A stretch of 20,548 nucleotides of DNA, taken from positions 1 to 20,548 of the forward strand of contig CAJUES010000059.1 in the NCBI GenBank assembly GCA_910585765.1, given 5' to 3'. Shown here piece by piece: positions 14,401 through 20,548 of this stretch. The translations under genes were made by a program, and so were the position numbers. Source of the DNA: an uncultured Lachnospiraceae bacterium. Its GTDB lineage: Bacteria; Bacillota; Clostridia; Lachnospirales; Lachnospiraceae. The notes under the pieces were generated by a model. The model did not search any database and was not told the origin of the DNA. It worked only from the letters and a program-made list of their open reading frames with translations. The stretch's first letter is position 1, and the number at the start of each line of letters is the position of its first letter.

Positions 14401-15309
14401 CTAATATTCACTCGCAAATCGGAATGTATAACCGTACTCCGGCGATGCCTGAAATGTTTCGATCTCCACCTTTGTAAATGTTCCTGTGAGCTGGAAATCT
14501 TCGGAGAGTCTCACCGCATATCCAAGTGCTGCCAATCGCCGGTACTCCTGCTCAATCACCTCACTGCCGTTGTCAGAATCGCGGTGTATGAACGCCCCCT
14601 CACTCTCTCCGTAAAGATCGACCACAACATCATATGCGTAAATCGGACTGTCTGTGGTCCTATCTGTATTTTCCCGGTCTTCATAGTAGTTCATTGTCTC
14701 CTGCAGGTACTGACTGCAGGAGGATTTTCCCTGCTCAGGAACCAGATCGTCATATGCGGATCCGTCTTTCTCGCCGTAATAGTCACTGATGACTTTGTAT
14801 GAACATTGTTTTGCTTCCGTAAGCTCCCCTTCCTTTGCGCTTTCTATTGCTCCTTCCTGGCGCCCGGCCTCCGCCCCGGCATTTTGTTCGACAGGTGCCG
14901 CGCTATCCTCAATAGTACCCTGCGTAAAAGTGTCCATACTGCCGGAGTCCGTGCTGTCTGCCGAACTATCACCGGAGTCCGTGCTGCCTGCTGAACTATC
15001 ACCGGAGTCCACGCCGCCTGCCATGCCATCACCGGCTCCGGCAGCCGTCGTCTGATCCTTTGCATCGTCTGCGCTGTCATCTGCCGCCGCAGCAGTTCCT
15101 TCTACCTGACTCTCAATGCGCGCTTCCTTTATGTTCTGATGGAACCAGAAGGCTGTTGCAGAAATTCCGATCACGGCAGCACATGCCGCCATCATGCCCC
15201 ACTTCGCCACGACACGGTTTCTGTGCGGAAATGCTGCCGGCTGCAGAGCCTCCTCGACAAGCGCGTCGTCTATGTATTCCATACATTCCAACAAATCTTT
15301 TCCTCTCAT
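14401..15309 (-). CDS. Single-pass membrane anti-sigma-factor-like protein
   Basis: Product of 302 residues with a start overlapping the sigma factor stop as ATGA and GGAGGAGG 10 bases upstream. The N-terminus (MRGKDLLECMEYIDDALVEEA) is the short helical segment that begins many Lachnospiraceae proteins encoded after ECF sigma factors, and is the likely sigma-binding part. One membrane helix spans about 34-56. Outside follows a Ser/Asp/Gly/Ala-rich linker (about 65-145) containing a tandem 10-residue repeat, then a globular domain (about 165-302) with LVPEQGKSSCSQYL and VVVDLYGES, unrecognised. It has no ZAS (HxxxCxxC) motif. The layout suggests the outer domain senses a signal and frees the sigma factor; this is inferred from position and topology. 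Confidence 0.8.
   Translation of the reverse strand: MRGKDLLECMEYIDDALVEEALQPAAFPHRNRVVAKWGMMAACAAVIGISATAFWFHQNIKEARIESQVEGTAAAADDSADDAKDQTTAAGAGDGMAGGVDSGDSSAGSTDSGDSSADSTDSGSMDTFTQGTIEDSAAPVEQNAGAEAGRQEGAIESAKEGELTEAKQCSYKVISDYYGEKDGSAYDDLVPEQGKSSCSQYLQETMNYYEDRENTDRTTDSPIYAYDVVVDLYGESEGAFIHRDSDNGSEVIEQEYRRLAALGYAVRLSEDFQLTGTFTKVEIETFQASPEYGYTFRFASEY
14942..15031 (-). repeat. Tandem 30-base repeat in the anti-sigma-like linker
   Basis: Three units start at 14942, 14972 and 15002. The first two differ at 2 positions; the third has diverged at about 8. Each encodes ten residues of the Ser/Asp/Gly-rich extracytoplasmic linker (GDSSADSTDS type). Being in frame, gain or loss of units would change linker length without breaking the gene. 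Confidence 0.85.
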
Positions 15310-15863
15310 AGATGAATGTCCTCCTCCTCGAGATGTTCGCGCAGTTTGTTCCTCATGCGGAATAGGATTGACTTCACCTTGCTCTCACTGATCTGGAACA
15401 TCTCTGCGATGTCCTTTATAGGATCCATATACCAATAGCGGCGCACAAACACTGCCCGCATCTCCGATGACTGTTCATACAAAAACGTACTGATAATGCG
15501 CCCGATCTCCTTGCTGTCCAATTTTTGTTCCAGGTCATTGGGCGCCGGAATGCAATTCTCGATCTCGTCGCTCAGTTCCACAACTGTCACGCAGCGTTTC
15601 TGCGCATGGTAATAATCATATTTTCCAAAAGAAAAGTTTCGCGCGAGTTTTGCCAGGTAAGCAAAAAAGTAATTTGGCCTCTCCGGCGGCAGCGTATTCC
15701 ACGTCGCGTGGTATGTGTCATTCACACACTCCTCCGCATCCTGCCTGTCATGCAGGATATTCATGGACAGCGTTTGGAGCCGTCCCCCATATTTTTGATC
15801 TGTCTCCGCGATCGCGCGCTGTGAGCGCTGCCAGAATAATTCGATGATCTCATTGTCTTCCAA
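15306..15863 (-). CDS. ECF-type RNA polymerase sigma factor
   Basis: Alternative sigma factor of 185 residues. The start is TTG 15863, with AAAGGAGG 8 bases upstream and no better ATG. Region 2 covers about 8-75: ILHDRQDAEECVNDTYHATW, then FFAYLAKLARNFSFGKYDYYHAQKR, the -10 recognition part. Region 4 covers about 125-180: SSEMRAVFVRRYWYMDPIKD, then the helix-turn-helix IAEMFQISESKVKSILFRMRNKLREHL for -35 recognition. There is no region 1.1 or 3, as expected for ECF factors. It overlaps the anti-sigma-like gene by four bases. Upstream (15864-15952) no convincing sigma-A promoter was found, so it may read its own promoter. Likely targets include this operon with the serpin. Confidence 0.93.
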   Translation of the reverse strand: MEDNEIIELFWQRSQRAIAETDQKYGGRLQTLSMNILHDRQDAEECVNDTYHATWNTLPPERPNYFFAYLAKLARNFSFGKYDYYHAQKRCVTVVELSDEIENCIPAPNDLEQKLDSKEIGRIISTFLYEQSSEMRAVFVRRYWYMDPIKDIAEMFQISESKVKSILFRMRNKLREHLEEEDIHL

Positions 15864-15952
15864 AGCGATGTCCTCCTTTGTCTGGTGCGGGCGTTATATG
15901 TATTCCCCCTTACTTTAAAAGAAGGAAATATTTTTGATCGGTTGCGGGGGTT

Positions 15953-18526
15953 TTATTTTTTGATTGTCTTTTTGTTCCAGACAATCAATATTGTCACCGA
16001 AATGAGTGTCACCATAAGGGAACTCCTGAAATATGGAGGTGTATACTTCATCGTTAGATCATAATCTCCAGCGTTCACGTCTATTCCTATAAAGCAGTTC
16101 AGGATTTGTTTATACTCAACCTTTTTGCCATTTAGCCAGATATTCCAGCCTGTATCATAAGGCACAGACAACCATAGGACGCCCGCCTTTTCAACAGATA
16201 TTTTTCCAGTCAATGTGCTGCCGTCAACAACCACTTGCCGCAAGGAATTTTGTCCCAGCTCGTCCAATATATCATAAAATAAAGAAAGGTTGACCGTGTA
16301 TGCCTCAAAACCATGTTTTTTCGAACAATCTTCCGTGTCATCGATTGAGACGGTAACATGCTCGCCTTTTTTATACTCGCCAAGATATATAACATTTTTA
16401 TAAAATCTTGAGAAATAGCGTTGTTTGAACGTATTGTTTACATATACAGAAGTTTCCTCATGTCCGACTTTCCAATAACAATACAACGGTCCATCAGCGA
16501 TGACTGTTATATTCCATATCCTCTTCCCGTCTCTGAACTGTTCGTCATATTCCTGCTTCTCCAAAACCTGTCCAGCCTCATTCTGCCCTGTTATCAGCCG
16601 AATTATCCTTTGCTGGTTGGAAAAACTGCTGTTATCGTTACTCCACTCAAAATCAGAAACATTTTTGTCAACGACTGTTCCAAAAGATAATGCCTGCTCA
16701 TTCTTATAAACATTCACTCCTTCCGGAAGATCTTCACTGTCTGTTTTTTCATATACTGAGGGACAATCATGCTCGGTCATAACATACTTGATTCCCAACA
16801 GGGAATCCATCAGCAGATTTGTGTCAACATAATTAGTTGCCATTGCATTCAACTTACAATATCCTGTATAAGCTAAGAAATCATTTACCTTTGCGTCATA
16901 TATAGAATGATAGTATGAAATTCCGTTATAGGCAAAGGCAAGTCCCTCCGAAGCTGTCGGGACACTCGGTGCCCGTCTCTGCGTCATTTCGGAAAAGGTT
17001 TTTTCCAACCTGAATGCATCATCCATATTGTCACTTTTGATTTTCGAAATCGCCCTGTCCGTATTTGATACATACGCTATAAAGGCTTCGTTGCTGATAC
17101 AGTATTTTGAAAAGGTATGATTTACATTGTAAACCTGCTCATATAGTACCAAAATGCCAATATAAATCAATATGATCCTGCTATTGACGCGCTGATTCCC
17201 ATATTTGGTATGATAAAGTGCCGCCCCAAAGCAAAGCAACAGGACGACACAATAATATATCGTATTTTTATGTCCCCGAAACGGTTCCACCATATTTTGG
17301 ATCCAAAAATATAGTCCGATACAGCCGGCTGCTCCCATACACAATTTCCAGGATAAACTGTACCTTTTATACTCTAATTCCTCCAGATAGAAACATGCTG
17401 ACATGACTAACAAAAAACTAAAAACAAAGGCATACCGGAAGTGAAAAGAATATGTTTTCTTTAATATGGTCCACATGACTTCCAGGGGAACAAAAGAAAA
17501 ACTGACAAAGATGAACAGCGACATCAGAAAACAGGCAAGTTTCTTTCGCTTATCAAATCTTTTGTCAATATACATCATCAGGACAAACACTAAAACCAGG
17601 GCACTCACATAGATTGCAGGCTGCTCATACGTAACATTGCCCTCACTTGTGATAAAAAGACTTCTCAGGATATATAGCGGATCACAATGGAAATGAGGTT
17701 TCAAATATTGCAGTTCCAGTTTGCCTTTCCCGCTCATAGACGCCAGTATGCTGGGAAACAGGATCACTGCGCTGGTACAGGTACTTAGAGCAATAACAGC
17801 ACAATAACGGAGAAAACCTTTTAAGCAATCCTTCCACTTGTATTTCATTTGAAAGTGCAGGAACAATTCAAAAATACAATAAAATACAGAAAACAGGCAT
17901 ACCATATATCCCGTATACCAGTTCACTGCGATCGCATAGAGCGCAGCCAGATAAAAAAGCATTTTCTTTCCGTGATTTACCAGATAATAGACCCCTAGCG
18001 CCACAATGGGCAATATATAGATAGCGTCGATGAAATGAATATTACTGCACAGCGATACATTATATTCCATCAGGGCATATGCTGTTGAAAACAACAGCAG
18101 GAAACAGTTATGTCCTATCTGAAAACGCTTTGTGCCGTAAATATAAAAAGCCAGACCGCAAGTTGCGATCTTCAATATTGTAATGATCGAAAAAAACGCT
18201 GCTATATGCGCCGTGTCAAAAAAATAGACAAGCCAGTTAAACGGACAGCAAAGCACATGATATGCCGCTGGTGCATACATATTTCCGCCAAGCGCCTGGG
18301 AAAAGGAGTAAAAGAGCCCTGTTTCCCCATGTAACAAGTCATGAAACCAACTGTACAGCTTCCAATACTGAATTTCCAGATCCCAGACGAGAACCGTCTT
18401 ATCCCCAAACGGAAATATTTCCTGCAGGATCATCACGGTGCACACTATCAATGCAGGTATCAGAAGTGACAGTATATAAAAGCTCCTGTTTCTCTTCTTG
18501 TGCGGTCCACAATGTTGCTCGAACAT
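15953..18526 (-). CDS. YfhO-family polytopic membrane protein
   Basis: Very hydrophobic protein of 857 residues, the usual YfhO (PF09586) length. About twelve membrane helices occupy residues 18-480. An early outward loop reads FPFGDKTVLVWDLEIQYW at about 38-55, the conserved acidic block of the family and of GT-C glycosyltransferases. A long beta-rich extracytoplasmic region (about 490-825) follows, then a final helix and basic tail (NKKTIKK). YfhO proteins are linked to glycosylation of lipoteichoic acid or other surface polymers from lipid-linked sugars; the substrate here is unknown. AGAGGAG precedes the start by 7 bases, inside the end of the DUF6020 gene, which stops 4 bases earlier. 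Base composition is far more AT-rich than in the metabolic genes. A 10-bp hairpin (15960-15988) overlaps the stop region but lacks a T-run. Confidence 0.9.
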   Translation of the reverse strand: MFEQHCGPHKKRNRSFYILSLLIPALIVCTVMILQEIFPFGDKTVLVWDLEIQYWKLYSWFHDLLHGETGLFYSFSQALGGNMYAPAAYHVLCCPFNWLVYFFDTAHIAAFFSIITILKIATCGLAFYIYGTKRFQIGHNCFLLLFSTAYALMEYNVSLCSNIHFIDAIYILPIVALGVYYLVNHGKKMLFYLAALYAIAVNWYTGYMVCLFSVFYCIFELFLHFQMKYKWKDCLKGFLRYCAVIALSTCTSAVILFPSILASMSGKGKLELQYLKPHFHCDPLYILRSLFITSEGNVTYEQPAIYVSALVLVFVLMMYIDKRFDKRKKLACFLMSLFIFVSFSFVPLEVMWTILKKTYSFHFRYAFVFSFLLVMSACFYLEELEYKRYSLSWKLCMGAAGCIGLYFWIQNMVEPFRGHKNTIYYCVVLLLCFGAALYHTKYGNQRVNSRIILIYIGILVLYEQVYNVNHTFSKYCISNEAFIAYVSNTDRAISKIKSDNMDDAFRLEKTFSEMTQRRAPSVPTASEGLAFAYNGISYYHSIYDAKVNDFLAYTGYCKLNAMATNYVDTNLLMDSLLGIKYVMTEHDCPSVYEKTDSEDLPEGVNVYKNEQALSFGTVVDKNVSDFEWSNDNSSFSNQQRIIRLITGQNEAGQVLEKQEYDEQFRDGKRIWNITVIADGPLYCYWKVGHEETSVYVNNTFKQRYFSRFYKNVIYLGEYKKGEHVTVSIDDTEDCSKKHGFEAYTVNLSLFYDILDELGQNSLRQVVVDGSTLTGKISVEKAGVLWLSVPYDTGWNIWLNGKKVEYKQILNCFIGIDVNAGDYDLTMKYTPPYFRSSLMVTLISVTILIVWNKKTIKK

Positions 18527-18530
18527 TTGA

Positions 18531-20381
18531 TCACTCCTCTTTAGTTTTTACCGCATTTAAACAAAATCCTGCTAACAGCGGTGTTGCTGCCATGACAGGC
18601 AGCATGTATCTCATATATCCGTTGACAGGTGAAATCGCACAGATTGCAATCGTTAGAAACATTGGTACACAAGCTGTCAAATCCTGCCACTTGTTTTTTC
18701 TTATCATCAATGTAGTCAGAAAAAGCAAGATCCATGTATAGGTCGCCGGATACATTAACAGTGATAGCACCGGCAGTTTCAGCCAAAGATGTGAAAATTT
18801 GTTCATATTGTTTCTCAGTTCTTCACTATGTACATAAAAAATATCCAAATCCCCGGTTGCCAAAGGTTCTCCCTTGATATAAAACTGCATGTTACCCATT
18901 TTCTTACTTATAAATTCGGGATAATAGTAGCCGAAACAGTGATTCAATGCCGCCTCGATATAACAGTTAGGATCCTTTGTAAATTGTTTTATCCATAATC
19001 TAAAATACTTGATCAAGATTTCCCTATGCGGATTCCTATATGTGCTTTTAACAGGATCTGAGATGTTAGGGTCATACTTTTCCTTTATTGTCTGATATGA
19101 CAACACCTGATCGATCGTCTCTATCTCATCATCTGTCAGTTCTTCCTCATGTTTTATGACATACCGCGCCGTCTGCTGAAAAGGCACACTCAGCATTTCC
19201 TTCACCGAGCCTTCCCGCACATCAAATATCGGAAAAATAACCTGTTTGAACCCTATATGGACAAGCAGCACGACAGTCAAAGACAGGATTATTTTTTTGT
19301 ATTCCTTCTTAGCCATGATGATCATCAGGCTCATGATCGACGGGATCAAAATATATACCGCTTCATTTCTGTATAGTTCTGCCGCACAAGATACCATAAG
19401 AAATAAAAGCAGATGTCTTTTGTCGGAATATTTCTTTGTCTCGATCATCTCGATATAGTATATCATAAACAAGCCAAACAGACCATAATATACCGTATCT
19501 TTTATCAATGCTTGTGCGTAAGCTCCCCATGTCGGAACAATTGCGTAAAACAATACAGAACAGATCTTAACCCTTTTTGATATTTGATAGCTTATTATTT
19601 TTTTGCAGATACGTGAAAATACAAATGCACAAAAGAAAGATTGCGCCAGGATAACCACAAAAACTCCAAAATTGTCCGATACATGCCCTCCGATCCAGTG
19701 TAAACTCCCCATGACCAGAGTCGAAAACCATGGATGGTGATTGGTTGCCGGATCGATACCATAAAACATATTTAACTGCAAATATCCGTCATACGGCACA
19801 CTGCCAGGATAAAAAATCACGAGATACGGCAGCCAGCACAGGATAAAAAGAAAAAATAATGCCTTATTCTCTTTTCCCATTAATTTTTGATCGATACCAT
19901 TGTTGAATATATAGGTATTATCAGGTCGACCAGCTTCTATCACATCCATTAGATAATCGATACATATACGAAAAAACCATATATATCCACAAAAACCAAA
20001 AACTGCAAATCCAAATTGATACGGATTGCCGACTATATACTTGAGATTATTATTTGCCGCAAAACTCTTTCCTGTAATACAAAAAGCGGCAAATACCACC
20101 GCCAAAATATCAATACTGACCTTAGACCCTCTTATCGCGACCCTCGTGGTTCCTAAATAAACCAGCACAATACACAGAAATGCAGTCAGGATCGTACTTC
20201 CGCCAAACTGTGCCGCTGCCAATTCGATTATTTTTCCAAGTGGGCTGCTGCTCTGATAATTTTCCAGAACGACTGCCTTGGACGAGAGCGCGATCGCAGC
20301 CATAAATGCAAAAATATAACGCCCTGCATTGGATAACTTGTCTATCAACCGTAGACACTGTATCTTCTGATGTGTTTTCAT
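18531..20381 (-). CDS. DUF6020-family polytopic membrane protein
   Basis: Membrane protein of 616 residues from ATG 20381 (MKTHQKIQCL). GGAGA lies 12 bases upstream, a little far; upstream in-frame codons have no ribosome binding site. About twelve hydrophobic helices are present. The conserved part reads WLPYLVIFYPGSVPYDGYLQL, then NHHPWFSTLVMGSLH at about 215-235, with paired histidines and Asp as likely active-site residues, and ELYRNEAVYILIPS at about 335. This pattern fits DUF6020 (PF19484), thought to be GT-C-like enzymes acting on lipid-linked sugars outside the membrane. Its stop is 4 bases before the YfhO start and its last codons hold that gene's ribosome binding site, so the two proteins are made together. 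The family assignment is from motifs only. Confidence 0.8.
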   Translation of the reverse strand: MKTHQKIQCLRLIDKLSNAGRYIFAFMAAIALSSKAVVLENYQSSSPLGKIIELAAAQFGGSTILTAFLCIVLVYLGTTRVAIRGSKVSIDILAVVFAAFCITGKSFAANNNLKYIVGNPYQFGFAVFGFCGYIWFFRICIDYLMDVIEAGRPDNTYIFNNGIDQKLMGKENKALFFLFILCWLPYLVIFYPGSVPYDGYLQLNMFYGIDPATNHHPWFSTLVMGSLHWIGGHVSDNFGVFVVILAQSFFCAFVFSRICKKIISYQISKRVKICSVLFYAIVPTWGAYAQALIKDTVYYGLFGLFMIYYIEMIETKKYSDKRHLLLFLMVSCAAELYRNEAVYILIPSIMSLMIIMAKKEYKKIILSLTVVLLVHIGFKQVIFPIFDVREGSVKEMLSVPFQQTARYVIKHEEELTDDEIETIDQVLSYQTIKEKYDPNISDPVKSTYRNPHREILIKYFRLWIKQFTKDPNCYIEAALNHCFGYYYPEFISKKMGNMQFYIKGEPLATGDLDIFYVHSEELRNNMNKFSHLWLKLPVLSLLMYPATYTWILLFLTTLMIRKNKWQDLTACVPMFLTIAICAISPVNGYMRYMLPVMAATPLLAGFCLNAVKTKEE

Positions 20382-20548
20382 AATGTAAAGAATCTCCATA
20401 AATATAAATTTTCGAACCTGAATACTATTCCTTTGAAATACCACTTTTGAAATACACCTTCATCGGTTTCTTCATAATTCACCACATAGAACCATTCACC
20501 GCCGAAAGGCCCAACCACCAGCTCAGCTGGTGGAATGGGATAGCCCCC
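20379..20548 (-). CDS. Doubtful ORF tail entering from the right edge
   Basis: An open frame of 55 codons runs from the window edge to a TGA that overlaps the DUF6020 start codon as ATGA. It begins GYPIPPAELVVGPFGGEWFY and ends LYLWRFFTL. The overlap would fit an operon partner. However, the first residues are translated from a hairpin (20510-20539), and the last 20 codons are AT-rich and resemble untranslated leader. No family is recognised. It may be the C-terminus of a real gene or only a chance frame. Confidence 0.25.
20510..20539. repeat. Long hairpin at the right edge, possible terminator or IS200/IS605-like end
   Basis: CCACCAGCT (20515-20523) and AGCTGGTGG (20525-20533) are exact inverted repeats around one base. 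Outer CCCA (20510-20513) and TGGG (20536-20539) extend the stem across a small internal loop. No T-run follows. Subterminal hairpins of this kind occur at ends of IS200/IS605 elements, but no transposase is in the window. Confidence 0.5.

Noticed and set aside
14068..14802. 244-codon open frame on the plus strand
   Set aside because: It spans the antisense of the serpin and anti-sigma-like genes across their intergenic gap, with no recognisable domain or start signal.
14942..15031. CRISPR-like array
   Set aside because: The three 30-base units are directly adjacent without spacers and encode an in-frame protein repeat.
15960..15988. 10-bp perfect hairpin at the end of the YfhO gene as an intrinsic terminator
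   Set aside because: On the minus strand it is followed by an A-run, and on the plus strand by no T-run, so it does not fit a terminator.

Overview
The window looks like chromosome of a gut-type Firmicute, most likely a Lachnospiraceae member (Clostridia). The signs are strong AGGAGG-type ribosome binding sites, a BlaI/M56 regulatory pair, an ECF sigma/anti-sigma pair of the Lachnospiraceae type, DUF6020 and YfhO membrane proteins, and argH followed by the long-form asd. Almost everything is on the minus strand. Only a two-gene ABC transporter (7106-8705) is on the plus strand.

Read from the right edge along the minus strand. A hairpin at 20510-20539 and a doubtful ORF tail lie at the edge. 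They are followed by an AT-rich pair of large polytopic membrane proteins (DUF6020, 20381-18531; YfhO family, 18526-15953), probably for cell-surface glycan or teichoic-acid modification. Next is a compact operon of ECF sigma factor (15863-15306), single-pass anti-sigma-like protein (15309-14401) and a lipoprotein serpin (14322-13072). It is the most attractive candidate for an undescribed system: a sigma/anti-sigma switch linked to a surface protease inhibitor. A DUF1015 protein (12983-11742) and an MscS-type channel (11627-10698) follow, separated by a perfect 14-bp inverted repeat. Then come tRNA-Thr(CGT) with a strong promoter and terminator (10666-10503), and a three-gene unit: a divergent Ham1/RdgB-like NTP pyrophosphatase, a small two-helix membrane protein and an AIM24-family protein (10430-8770).

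The plus-strand transporter is an SsuB/TauB-like ATPase overlapping an SsuC/TauC-like permease, with no substrate-binding protein beside it. It converges on the AIM24 terminator and diverges from a protein (6891-6238) whose N-terminus resembles the RRXRR domain of IscB-type proteins but which has no nuclease domain. That gene ends in a perfect intrinsic terminator abutting the promoter of a blaI-blaR1-like pair (6082-3076). A perfect 28-bp inverted repeat covers this promoter. The BlaR1-like protein keeps the M56 zinc protease but has a large propeller-like extracytoplasmic region instead of a penicillin-binding sensor domain.

The left end carries argH (2976-1600) and asd (1548-463), probably cotranscribed: the last step of arginine synthesis and the aspartate-semialdehyde step for Lys/Met/Thr. 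A hairpin, a possible 34-codon ORF and the N-terminal part of an RmlD-like NAD(P)-dependent reductase running off the edge follow. No gene-free stretch exceeds 300 bases. No CRISPR array, rRNA or complete insertion sequence was seen. All calls come from reading the sequence by eye; no database search was possible.
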